From DYFT01 sp041695085 (lineage in GTDB: Bacteria; Bacteroidota; Ignavibacteria; UBA10030): 64,000 nucleotides of DNA. The notes beneath the pieces are model-generated. The model was not told the origin of the DNA. It did not search any database and was given only the letters and a program-made list of their open reading frames with translations. The translations under genes and the position numbers were made by a program. Below, piece by piece: positions 42,760 through 50,839 of this stretch (its first letter is position 1; each line of letters opens with the position of its first letter). The DNA lies in contig JBGFRO010000003.1 in NCBI GenBank assembly GCA_041695085.1, forward strand, positions 124,001 to 188,000. The letters run 5' to 3'.

Positions 42760-43024
42760 TGGTGAATCCTCTGAAGGTGCCTGATGAGTTGCGCCACTCG
42801 ACGCGGATATCATTGACGATGGCGGCGCGTGGTCCTACTTTTAGACTCTGGATCAATTCCTCGATGAGCGGGCGTTCTCCTTCTGCCTCAACTTCCACAT
42901 CACCGTTCATCAAATTACGAACGACGCCCCGCAACCCCAACGCGGTCGCCTTCCGATAAACGAAATAGCGAAATCCAACTCCCTGCACGAGTCCCTTCAC
43001 AAGAATGTGTACACCGATTTCCAT
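42752..43024 (-). CDS. acyP: Acylphosphatase
   Basis: 90 residues, complete ferredoxin-like fold. Substrate loop VQGVGFRYFVYR with the catalytic arginine, and the catalytic asparagine in GVVRNLMNGDVEVEAEG. Hydrolyses acyl phosphates such as carbamoyl or acetyl phosphate. First gene after the promoter at 43048-43076. Confidence 0.93.
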   Translation of the reverse strand: MEIGVHILVKGLVQGVGFRYFVYRKATALGLRGVVRNLMNGDVEVEAEGERPLIEELIQSLKVGPRAAIVNDIRVEWRNSSGTFRGFTIE

Positions 43025-43047
43025 GCAATTGAGCGCCGCGGCACGCC

Positions 43048-43076
43048 AAAATACGAGGAAGGGCTTTGAAAGTCAA
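43048..43076 (-). promoter_or_regulatory. Promoter of the acyP-ispF operon
   Basis: Minus strand TTGACT (43076-43071), 17 bases, TATTTT (43053-43048). Start near 43041, leaving a leader of only about 17 bases before the acyP ATG. The rest of 43077-43144 shows no gene. Confidence 0.6.
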
Positions 43077-43144
43077 AGCTCTCGCTGATGGGTTCTCACT
43101 CGCGAATCGACAACTCTTTTCTGGAAAGAATGGTATCATAGGAA

Positions 43145-43176
43145 GAAAAAAGGGACGAAGTCTCCTCCGTCCCTTT
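43145..43176 (-). terminator. Intrinsic terminator after the TPR gene
   Basis: On the minus strand AAAGGGACG (43176-43168) pairs with CGTCCCTTT (43157-43149) and ends in a T-run. It closes the tRNA-TPR transcript. Confidence 0.85.
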
Positions 43177-43198
43177 CACTGTTACCTCTGGTGTCGTC

Positions 43199-43972
43199 CT
43201 ATTTTCCCTTTAATCCATCCAGCTCGTATTGAGCATTGCGGCTGTACGTGGGATCTTTTTTTGCCTCGGCGAAGGCCGCTCTTGCCTTCTCGTAATCTTT
43301 CAACTTCTTATGAGCGATGCCGATTTCGAAATACTCAGCACCTTTTGAGCCGCGCTTCTTCTGTTTGATCGCCTCCTCAGCGGCCTGGATAGCCTTTTCG
43401 GGTTGGTCAAGTTTGTTGTAGATAATCGCTGCAATGAGATAGAGCTTAGGGTTGTTCGGATGTTGGTCGAGCGCTTCATCCACCAAGGCACCTGCCTCTA
43501 TGATCTTTCCGTCGTTGACGAGTTGTTGAGCTTGACCTGCGTAAGCTTCGCTGATGCCTTGAATGGCAGCTGCTAAAGAAGGGTTGTATTTCAGCGCTTG
43601 TTTGAACGCTTCGATCGACTTGTCGTATGTCCGGTTGGCAAGGTACGTTCCACCCAAGGCGTTATATCCCTGATAGAAGTCGTTCTTCAGTTTGATTGAC
43701 TCCTCAAATGCCTCGAGCGCCTTGTCGATCTGTCGGCTTTGTTTGTAGGAAAGTCCAAGCTGATAGTAGTACTTGAAATCCTTCGCGAGAGCAAGCGCGC
43801 TTGTATATTTCTCAATTGCTCCCGCATAGTTTCCAGCACGGAAGAGTGAGTTCCCCTCGTTATACAGCTTATCCGCTTCAATCTTTTTCTGATCCGGAGC
43901 GGGTGCTTGCGAGAATGCCGGGATTGCTACAAAGATCATCAATACGAACAAAGTGCGGATCGATCGTCTCAT
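43199..43972 (-). CDS. Exported tetratricopeptide-repeat protein
   Basis: 257 residues. Signal peptide (residues 1-22, ending PAFSQ) followed by about six TPR units (repeats such as YNEGNSLFRAGNYAGAIEKY and AFEESIKLKNDFYQGYNALG). A periplasmic or membrane-associated scaffold; partner unknown. ATG 43972 has GGAG 8 bases upstream. The longer open frame runs back through tRNA-Leu and is not real. Lies 49 bases downstream of that tRNA and probably shares its transcript. Confidence 0.85.
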   Translation of the reverse strand: MRRSIRTLFVLMIFVAIPAFSQAPAPDQKKIEADKLYNEGNSLFRAGNYAGAIEKYTSALALAKDFKYYYQLGLSYKQSRQIDKALEAFEESIKLKNDFYQGYNALGGTYLANRTYDKSIEAFKQALKYNPSLAAAIQGISEAYAGQAQQLVNDGKIIEAGALVDEALDQHPNNPKLYLIAAIIYNKLDQPEKAIQAAEEAIKQKKRGSKGAEYFEIGIAHKKLKDYEKARAAFAEAKKDPTYSRNAQYELDGLKGK

Positions 43973-44021
43973 CACGCTATCTCCACAGTAGTGAAAGAAA
44001 ATTGAATTTGAAAAAGGTAAG

Positions 44022-44105
44022 TGCCCGGAGCGAGACTTGAACTCGCATGCCCTTTCGGGCGCCGCCCCCTCAAGACGGTGTGTCTGCCAGTTCCACCATC
44101 CGGGC
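44022..44105 (-). tRNA. tRNA-Leu (anticodon GAG)
   Basis: 84 bases. Acceptor GCCCGGA/TCCGGGC with discriminator A, anticodon stem CCGTC/GGCGG around loop TTGAGGG (anticodon GAG, reads CUC/CUU), the long variable arm of class II tRNAs and TTC in the T loop. CCA is not encoded. Confidence 0.96.
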
Positions 44106-44143
44106 AAGACGAGGACCATGAAAAAATTAAATTCCCGTTCCCG

Positions 44144-44215
44144 TGAGCGTGGATGGATTCGAACCATCGACCCTCTGCTTAAAAGGCAGATGCTCTACCC
44201 CTGAGCTACACGCCC
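44144..44215 (-). tRNA. tRNA-Lys (anticodon TTT)
   Basis: 72 bases. Acceptor GGGCGTG/CACGCTC with one G-T pair, anticodon loop CTTTTAA, T arm GATGG-TTCGAAT-CCATC, discriminator A, no encoded CCA. 38 bases ahead of tRNA-Leu on the same transcript. Confidence 0.96.
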
Positions 44216-44279
44216 GACCTTGTCCATCGACCACGAAGTGTCGAGGGAAGCTCGGCGTCGTAAGAAAAATTGCGCACAC

Positions 44280-44308
44280 AATATAGCCAAACCGTGCCGG
44301 AAATTCAA
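44280..44308 (-). promoter_or_regulatory. Promoter of the tRNA-Lys/tRNA-Leu/TPR unit
   Basis: Minus strand TTGAAT (44308-44303), 17 bases, TATATT (44285-44280). Start near 44273, about 58 bases before tRNA-Lys. Confidence 0.65.
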
Positions 44309-44317
44309 GCTTCCGTC

Positions 44318-44602
44318 TTACGACGCGGCTTGTTGCTCAGCGGAAGCCGACGTGTTGTTCGCCTGCCGTTCCGATGTACTGCGGTAAAGAATTCCGAAGG
44401 GAATGACCACGCAGTATCCGAGCACGAGCAAGACCGGTGCGACAACCAACGCCATCGTTCCGTCCCACGGTTCCTGACTCAACGCGACATACCCGAGGAC
44501 GATGAGGACCAGACCTACTGCAATGATCTGGTAGTTGGTTTTGGTGAACGGCAGCACACTGGCTTTGGATTTTCTACGACCTCGCGATTCTACTCGTGCC
44601 AT
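44318..44602 (-). CDS. DUF3098 small membrane protein
   Basis: 94 residues. Basic N terminus, then LPFTKTNYQIIAVGLVLIVL and a second span PVLLVLGYCVVIPFGILY, the layout of DUF3098 proteins found mainly in Bacteroidota and Chlorobiota. Function unknown. Its 3' end overlaps the -35 box of the tRNA promoter by only a few bases, so the two transcription units are packed together. Confidence 0.75.
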   Translation of the reverse strand: MARVESRGRRKSKASVLPFTKTNYQIIAVGLVLIVLGYVALSQEPWDGTMALVVAPVLLVLGYCVVIPFGILYRSTSERQANNTSASAEQQAAS

Positions 44603-44639
44603 AGTATCTACAATGTTTGATGACCAATGATCACCCCCG

Positions 44640-44676
44640 TAATAAAAAGCCCAGCGTTGGGGGGTACGCCGGGCTT
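44640..44676 (-). terminator. Intrinsic terminator of the Lol operon
   Basis: On the minus strand AAGCCCGGCG (44676-44667) pairs, with one mismatch, with CGCTGGGCTT (44656-44647) and is followed by TTTATT. Lies 100 bases after lolD. Confidence 0.82.
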
Positions 44677-44775
44677 GACCGTTCGTCTAACAACAGTCAG
44701 GGGAGTAACTGTCGTTAAGGTCAACCCGCAATTTACAGCATTTCGACAGAATGTCAAGCCCTGACCGAAAAAAAA

Positions 44776-45486
44776 TTACAGGGTGGTACGCACGCCGGTG
44801 ACCAATTTCCCTTCAACCAGCTGGAGCACTCTCTGGGCTTTTTTGATAAGATCCGGATTATGCGTCGCTACGACCGTCGTTTGACCCCGTTTTTCCGAGA
44901 ATTCCACAAGCAGATCATGTAAACGCATCCCATTCTCAAGATCGAGGTTTCCGGAAGGTTCGTCTGCGAGGAGCAGGCCGGGACTATTCATCAACGCACG
45001 GGCAAAGGCAACCCGCTGTTGCTCCCCACCGGACAGCTCCGATGGCTTATGCTGGAGCCGATCCCCCACGCCGACGCTTTCGAGGAGTTCCGCGGCTCGA
45101 CCTTCAACGTCTTGGATAGACGCTCCACCGATAAGCGCGGGCATCGCCACATTTTCAAGTGCAGTAAACTCAGGCAAGAGATGATGAAACTGAAAGACAA
45201 ATCCAAGATTCAGATTTCGAAATGCCGCCAGCTCCTCCTCCCCCAACTGTGATATCTCTGAGTCTCCGACCACGACCCGCCCCTCTGTTGGCCGATCAAG
45301 TCCTCCCAACAAGTGCAACAACGTACTCTTGCCTGATCCGGAAGGTCCGATTATCGCAAGGAGTTCCCCCTCCTTCACCTCGATATCGATTCCGCGCAGA
45401 ACGTGAACAGAAAGATCCCTCCCGGCACTGTACCGCTTGTGCAGTCCTTCACCCCGGAGGACTACTTTCTTCGTCATCACTCCCAT
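44776..45486 (-). CDS. lolD: Lipoprotein-releasing ABC transporter ATPase (LolD-like)
   Basis: 236 residues. Walker A GPSGSGKST, LolD/MacB-type signature LSGGEQQRVAFARALMNSP, Walker B LLLADEPSGNLD and H-loop VVATHN. ATG 45486 has GGAGG 7 bases upstream and overlaps the permease gene; ATG 45477 (TGATG with its stop) is equally possible. The long upstream frame is antisense-like noise within the permease gene. Powers release of lipoproteins from the inner membrane together with the two permeases upstream. Confidence 0.9.
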   Translation of the reverse strand: MGVMTKKVVLRGEGLHKRYSAGRDLSVHVLRGIDIEVKEGELLAIIGPSGSGKSTLLHLLGGLDRPTEGRVVVGDSEISQLGEEELAAFRNLNLGFVFQFHHLLPEFTALENVAMPALIGGASIQDVEGRAAELLESVGVGDRLQHKPSELSGGEQQRVAFARALMNSPGLLLADEPSGNLDLENGMRLHDLLVEFSEKRGQTTVVATHNPDLIKKAQRVLQLVEGKLVTGVRTTL

Positions 45487-46703
45487 CGGATTGCCTCCAC
45501 GGGATCGAGTGATGCTGCTCTCCAAGCTGGATACAGAGCCGCCACAGAACAAAGCGCGATGGCCGTGAACGCGACGATGACAACATCTATCGCATGCACT
45601 TCCACTGGTATGGCCGGTATGATATAAACCGTTGGATCGAGCGCAAAGAGATGGTATTTCTCCTGAAGAGCAACCACGCCCAACCCGATCCCAACTCCGA
45701 CGACCGCTCCAATGACACCGACGAAAATCCCCTCGAAGAGAAAAATGCGCACGATGTTTCTTCTCGTTGCACCCATCGACTTCAGAATCCCAATCTCGCG
45801 CGTTTTTTCTATTACGGCCATCGTAAGAGATCCGAGCAAGTTGAATGATGCAACGCCGATAATGAGACAGAGGATGATATACGCCATCCACCGTTCGATC
45901 TTCATCACCGAATACAAATCGCGATGCAGATCGTACCACGTCAACAGACGAAACTGCTCGGCAAAGCGTTCTTCAAGCTCAGATTTGAAATGATTTGCGT
46001 CATTCAAGGAACGTAGTCGTAATTCTACCCCGTTGACTCGTTTCCCCATCCCGAACAATGCCTGCGCTGCCTCTAATCCGACGAACGCGTACGCAGCATC
46101 ATATTCGCGATTGCTCGACTCGTATATACCAACGATGTGAAATCGCCGAATGAGAGGTTGACCGAATTGAAGGAGCGCTATCTCCGATCCGGCCAAACTC
46201 ACCACCGCCACCGTATCCCCCACTACGGCACCTAACCGATCGGCCAACGTCATGCCGATAACCATTCCGTTTTGCTTCTCCCCCTTAAAGTCAATGCTTC
46301 CCAGCACAAGGTTCTTATGCAGACCTGAGACACCGGCAATTTTGTCGGATTCGATTCCCTTGATGTTGATGACGCGGTTGAGATTGCGTGAAACAATGAC
46401 CGCCTTGCCCGTGACAATGGGTGCAATTCCCGTCACCTCCCGATGTGTTGAACAGTACTCGATCAGTTGTTGGTACGTCTCAACCGTCGATTGTTTCGTC
46501 GTCTCGATGCGAAGATGAGGGTCAAAGTTAATCAAAATAGAGCTCACGAGTCCGCTGAAGCCGTTGAAGACCGACAACACGACAAGTAACGCTGCGACAC
46601 CGACGGTGACTCCCACGATCGAGATGAGCGAAATGATGGTGATGAATCCGAATTGTCGCTTCGAACGAAGATACCGGAGCGCTATGGTTTGCTCGAAGCT
46701 CAT
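45477..46703 (-). CDS. Lipoprotein-releasing ABC permease (LolC/LolE family), second copy
   Basis: 408 residues: one N-terminal span (about 23-47), a MacB-type periplasmic domain (about 48-270) and three C-terminal spans. Marks: ALRYLRSKRQFGFITIISLISIVGVTVGV split over two blocks, EKTREIGILKSMGATRRNIV (coupling helix). ATG 46703 overlaps the upstream permease stop (ATGA). Forms a heterodimer with the next entry, or one of two permeases around LolD. Confidence 0.88.
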   Translation of the reverse strand: MSFEQTIALRYLRSKRQFGFITIISLISIVGVTVGVAALLVVLSVFNGFSGLVSSILINFDPHLRIETTKQSTVETYQQLIEYCSTHREVTGIAPIVTGKAVIVSRNLNRVINIKGIESDKIAGVSGLHKNLVLGSIDFKGEKQNGMVIGMTLADRLGAVVGDTVAVVSLAGSEIALLQFGQPLIRRFHIVGIYESSNREYDAAYAFVGLEAAQALFGMGKRVNGVELRLRSLNDANHFKSELEERFAEQFRLLTWYDLHRDLYSVMKIERWMAYIILCLIIGVASFNLLGSLTMAVIEKTREIGILKSMGATRRNIVRIFLFEGIFVGVIGAVVGVGIGLGVVALQEKYHLFALDPTVYIIPAIPVEVHAIDVVIVAFTAIALCSVAALYPAWRAASLDPVEAIRWE

Positions 46704-47923
46704 GCTACAAAGCGAAGGAGACGAACCGGATCCTGTTGCGCCGCAATGCGCGACGGGAGGAGCGAAGAAAGAAAACACATACCGAGAGCCAGCAGCGACA
46801 CGAGCAGGAAGACATCTGCTCGTAAGTCGATGGGAACGTGAGTCATGTAATACACGCCTGAGGGGAGGGAAATGAAGCGGTAGGTCATTTCCAGCCAACA
46901 GAGACCGTACGCGAAGAGGTTGCCCAGAACTGTGCCAACAAGACCGATGATCATTCCCTGGAGCAAAAAGATGTTCATCAGTTTCCGCCGGTGGGTTCCT
47001 AACGCACGCAGAACACCAATCTCTTTCGCCTTTTCGAGAACCATCATCAGCAATGTGCCGATGATATTGACCGTTGCAACAATGATGATCAACCCGATGA
47101 TAATCGGAATCGGCTTTTTTTGAAGTTCAATCCACGTATACAGATTGCGATGCATCTGCTCCGTGGTGCGCGCATAATGAGGATATCCGAGTTCCTCCGG
47201 CAGAACACTCGCAAGGTGGCTCGCACGGCCTGGATCGGCGAGCAGCAGGTCGTAGCCGGACACCATCGGACCGACACCGAACAGCCGCTGAGCGTTTCTG
47301 AGGTGGATATAGACGTACGTTTCGTCGTACTCGGACATACCGGTTTCGTAGATACCTTTGACCTCGAACTGCATCACCCGTGTTTGTCCTAAAGAGAGTG
47401 TCGTTCCACCGAGGGACAGTAAGAGTATCCGATCCCCAATACCCACCTCCAGTTTCTGAGCCAATCTGCGCCCAATGATGATGCCTTCACTTCCTAGATC
47501 CTGGATCCCGAGTCGATATGCCCCTTCTACGAGTCGATTCTTGGCAGCGGAGATATCGTTGTCAGGATCGACGCCTTTGATGAAGACCCCTTCCGTTGCC
47601 GCCTCTGATCGGATCATTCCTTCCCGGCTAACATATGGGGCGATTTCGAGCACATCGGGGTGTTGGAGGCGTACCCGCTTGATGGTTTCGTCAGGTTGCG
47701 GGAGAAGTTGGTTGGAGAAGGCAAACAATTGCATGTGGGCGGTAAAGCTCACCACATTCTCCTTGATCGTCCTCTCAAAACCGTTGAGGACGGAGAGCGT
47801 AATAATGAGGGAGGCAACGCCCAGTGCAACGCCGACGATGGCGATAAAGGTAATGAAGGAAATAAAACCGCGGTTGCGTCTGGAACGAAGATAGCGAAAG
47901 GCTATGAAAACGGAAAACGGCAT
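46700..47923 (-). CDS. Lipoprotein-releasing ABC permease (LolC/LolE family), first copy
   Basis: 407 residues with the same layout as its neighbour: FIAFRYLRSRRNRGFISFIT at the N terminus, coupling helix EKAKEIGVLRALGTHRRKLM, and three C-terminal spans. Similarity of the two copies suggests old tandem duplication. Which is LolC and which LolE cannot be decided by reading. Follows prfB by 52 bases. Confidence 0.88.
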   Translation of the reverse strand: MPFSVFIAFRYLRSRRNRGFISFITFIAIVGVALGVASLIITLSVLNGFERTIKENVVSFTAHMQLFAFSNQLLPQPDETIKRVRLQHPDVLEIAPYVSREGMIRSEAATEGVFIKGVDPDNDISAAKNRLVEGAYRLGIQDLGSEGIIIGRRLAQKLEVGIGDRILLLSLGGTTLSLGQTRVMQFEVKGIYETGMSEYDETYVYIHLRNAQRLFGVGPMVSGYDLLLADPGRASHLASVLPEELGYPHYARTTEQMHRNLYTWIELQKKPIPIIIGLIIIVATVNIIGTLLMMVLEKAKEIGVLRALGTHRRKLMNIFLLQGMIIGLVGTVLGNLFAYGLCWLEMTYRFISLPSGVYYMTHVPIDLRADVFLLVSLLALGMCFLSSLLPSRIAAQQDPVRLLRFVA

Positions 47924-47975
47924 GTGGAGGTTTGCCCTGTCGGCAATGAGCTTGTATCCGAATCAGATCGGACAA

Positions 47976-49080
47976 CTATTTTTTCGTTCCCCATTCGAGT
48001 AGATAGCTCTTGATGAACTCATCGATTTCCCCATCCATCACGGAATGCACATCGCTCGTCTCAACCCCGGTCCGGTGATCCTTCACCATTTGATACGGTT
48101 GAAAGACATAGGATCGGATCTGACTCCCCCACTCTATCTTCTTCTTCGTGCTCTCCAGGGCGCTCAACCGTGCCTCTTCTTCCTCCCGCCTCATTTGGTA
48201 AAGACGCGATTTCAACATCTTCATCGCCCTCTCACGGTTTTGGAATTGCGAGCGCTCTTGCTGACAGGCGACGACGATTCCCGTGGGGATATGGGTAATC
48301 CGAACAGCGGTTTCCACCTTGTTGACGTTCTGTCCCCCTTTTCCGCCCGACCGATAGGTATCGATTTTCAGATCCGCAGGATTGATTTCGATTTCGATAT
48401 CATCTTCAATTTCCGGATAGACGAAGACGGAAGCAAAGGAGGTATGTCGTCGGGCGTTTGCATCGAAGGGAGAGATGCGCACGAGTCGATGCACGCCGTT
48501 TTCGGCCTTCAGATACCCGTAGGCGTACTTGCCGATGACTTCGATCGTGGCGCTTTTAATGCCGGCTCCGTCCCCATCGAGTGAATCGACGAGATTCACC
48601 TTGAAGCCGCTTCGTTCGCACCAACGCGTATACATGCGGAGGAGCATTTGTGCCCAGTCCTGGGCTTCCGTCCCTCCGGCGCCCGAATGGATCGTGAGAA
48701 GCGCATTCTTCGCATCATCGACCCCCCCTAACATGTTCTTAAACTCAAGCTCCTCAATTCCCTTCTCGAGCTTCTTTAAGTCGTTGACGATCTCCTCCAC
48801 CACACCCGTTTCGTTACTTTCCTGTGCAAGCTCAATGAGGGTGCTGGTATCGGAAGCGAGGGATTCGAGGGCTTTCCATCCATCGACCCATTCCTTCCGT
48901 GCATTGATCTCCTGCAACACCTTTTGCGCAGCAAGGTTGTCATTCCAGAAGTTTTCTGAAGAGCTTCGCTCTTGTAGCTCCGCTAACTCTTTTTCCTTCT
49001 TGTCGAGGTCAAAGATACCCCCTGAGAGAGACCAGCCTCTTCTTTTGTTCTTCCAACTTTTCTTTCAGGTCATCAAACAT
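47976..49080 (-). CDS. prfB: Peptide chain release factor 2 with programmed +1 frameshift
   Basis: Recognises UAA and UGA stops. Two frames join at 49011: 23 codons from ATG 49080 to CTT, an in-frame TGA (49011-49009), then after a +1 slip 344 codons. Total 367 residues, the family length. GGQ motif in SGGKGGQNVNKVETAVRIT and stop-codon tripeptide SPF in VRISPFDANARRHTSF. AAGGTGAG lies before the ATG. Frameshifting drops when RF2 is abundant, giving autoregulation. An AUG-started frame from 48920 alone is an N-terminally short reading. Confidence 0.96.
49009..49023 (-). promoter_or_regulatory. prfB frameshift site
   Basis: Minus-strand AGGGGGTATCTTTGA: an internal Shine-Dalgarno-like AGGGGG three bases before the slippery CTT-TGA. 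This is the canonical RF2 recoding signal. Confidence 0.96.
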
Positions 49081-49096
49081 ATATCTCACCTTCTCC

Positions 49097-49411
49097 TCAT
49101 GATATTTCGATTTCCATTCTCAAAAGTGCTGCAGCGAGAGTCTTACCTTGTGCATCGTTTTTCAGGGACTTGGTCCCTCCACCTCCGAGAGCGCGATGCA
49201 ACAAAAAATTCAATGCCCACAGATTTGGCAGCTCATATCGTTCGACCCCACCAAGAACGATACCTGCAAAATGTCGTTCAACGCGCTCGGCGGTCACCTG
49301 TTGTTCAATCAGCGGATAATGTTCTTCCTTGAAAGCGATCAAGCCGATGTTCGCCGTATCTCCCTTGTCGCCCGAGCGTGCGTGACATATTTCGCGGAGT
49401 TGAATTTTCAT
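49097..49411 (-). CDS. AtuA-like C-terminal domain protein (small subunit)
   Basis: 104 residues beginning KIQLREICHARSGDKGDTANIG, the signature of the small domain at the C terminus of acyclic terpene utilisation protein AtuA. GGAGGTGTAAGA, which spans the stop of the large gene, is its ribosome site. In Pseudomonas AtuA both parts are one polypeptide; here they are two coupled genes. Biochemical role not established. Confidence 0.8.
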   Translation of the reverse strand: MKIQLREICHARSGDKGDTANIGLIAFKEEHYPLIEQQVTAERVERHFAGIVLGGVERYELPNLWALNFLLHRALGGGGTKSLKNDAQGKTLAAALLRMEIEIS

Positions 49412-49413
49412 TC

Positions 49414-50775
49414 TTACACCTCCTGGATCACGACCTGTGGTGTGACGGCGCTTTTTGGCATCAACGCGGGCCAATACGAAATCACTTCGCTCGGTTTCGG
49501 TCGTCCCCCTGCAAAGCCAGTAACGGATGGAGGACCCGTTAGAATGAGCGGCGCCAGCTCTTTTCCAAACCGCTCCACCGCAGCGTAATCGTGACCCCTC
49601 ACACCGACACGCAACACAACTTCATTGAGGTTTTCCAGCTTTGGCGAGAGAGGACCATGACATGAATTGTAGCCAAGGAACTCCGTCCGGATTTCGTCAA
49701 ATTCCAGACCGAGATCGCGAATCCTTGTGCGGAGAATCTCGTCCGCCTTCTGCGCCTTCTCAAGTGCATCAGGCCAGGAATACGTCAGCGTGCCAAAGGT
49801 GGTGTAGCCGTCAAGGTATGACATCGAAACCTTGTAATACTCTGTCGCCGGTTTGCCCTTCACGCCAAATACTCGGACACGATCTTTACCGACCTGCTCG
49901 AGCCGGATCGTTGTGAAGTCCGCGACACAATCGGGAGTGATGTATTCCTTGGGGTCGCCGATTTCATAGAGGAGTTGCTCTTTCACTGTTTGAAGGGTTA
50001 CGGCGCCTCCGGTATTCTCGTGCTTCGTGATGACGATCTCACCGTTCGGGTACGCCTCGGCAATGGGGAAGCCGATGTGAGCGAGATCGGGAATCGATCT
50101 CCAATCTCCTGAGAAATTGCCTCCCGATGCCTGGCCACCACACTCGAGAATGTGACCGGCCACCGTTCCCGCCGCAAGCTTGTCCCAATCCGATGCCAAC
50201 CAATTGAATTCATAGATCATCGGTGCCAGCGTGAGGCCCGTGTCGGTCGTTCGTCCGGTAACGACGATTTGCGCTCCTCCTTGCAGCGCTTCAACAATCG
50301 GAAAAGCGCCGAAGTACACGTTGGCACTCTGTAACCGAGATCGGATCGAGTCGAGGCTTTCGCCCGTTTCCATGTTCTTCAGGTTGATGCTTCGACGGTC
50401 GAGTTCATCGATGCGCCCGAGGATGTCATCGCCGAGAACCACGCCGACCTTCAAGCCTCGAATACCGAGACTCTTGCTCGCTTCGAGAATTGCCTCGGAA
50501 CACGCAATCGGATTCACACCACCCCCATTGGTGATGATCTTGATATTCCGTTCAACACAAATCGGAAGAATCTCTTGCAGAAGCTGAACCAGATCTTTGG
50601 CATAACCGAGCTTCGGATCTTTTCGCTTCTGTTTTTGCATGATGGACATGGTAACCTCAGCGAGGTAGTCCATCATCATGTAGTCGAGGGGTCCCTTCGT
50701 CACCTGATCGATCGGGGCGGTGAGGAGGTCTCCCCAAAAACCCTGACCCGAAGCGATGCGAATACGTTCTCTCAT
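49414..50775 (-). CDS. AtuA/DUF1446 family protein (large part)
   Basis: 453 residues. Marks: ASGQGFWGDLLTAP, KIITNGGGVNPIACSEAILE, QIVVTGRTTDTGLTLAPMI, GHILECGGQASGGNFSGDW and PLSPKLENLNEVVLRVGVRG. DUF1446 proteins occur in acyclic terpene, leucine or related CoA-linked catabolism, but the reaction is unknown. No carboxylase or acyl-CoA dehydrogenase is nearby; neighbours are aspS and prfB, so context does not help. Confidence 0.82.
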   Translation of the reverse strand: MRERIRIASGQGFWGDLLTAPIDQVTKGPLDYMMMDYLAEVTMSIMQKQKRKDPKLGYAKDLVQLLQEILPICVERNIKIITNGGGVNPIACSEAILEASKSLGIRGLKVGVVLGDDILGRIDELDRRSINLKNMETGESLDSIRSRLQSANVYFGAFPIVEALQGGAQIVVTGRTTDTGLTLAPMIYEFNWLASDWDKLAAGTVAGHILECGGQASGGNFSGDWRSIPDLAHIGFPIAEAYPNGEIVITKHENTGGAVTLQTVKEQLLYEIGDPKEYITPDCVADFTTIRLEQVGKDRVRVFGVKGKPATEYYKVSMSYLDGYTTFGTLTYSWPDALEKAQKADEILRTRIRDLGLEFDEIRTEFLGYNSCHGPLSPKLENLNEVVLRVGVRGHDYAAVERFGKELAPLILTGPPSVTGFAGGRPKPSEVISYWPALMPKSAVTPQVVIQEV

Positions 50776-50839
50776 ATCTTCAGTGGATCGATCGAAAAGT
50801 AGATTGACGTTCCGTTACCCTCGAACAGGTGTGACCGGG

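Noticed and set aside
43973..44167. N-terminal extension of the TPR protein
   Set aside because: It translates tRNA-Leu; the signal peptide and ribosome site are at 43972.
45487..45939. 150-residue N-terminal extension of the LolD ATPase
   Set aside because: It lies entirely within the permease gene in another frame and is not ABC-like.
47976..49080. prfB as a broken gene because of the in-frame TGA
   Set aside because: The stop is part of the canonical RF2 frameshift signal, and the joined product has the normal length.
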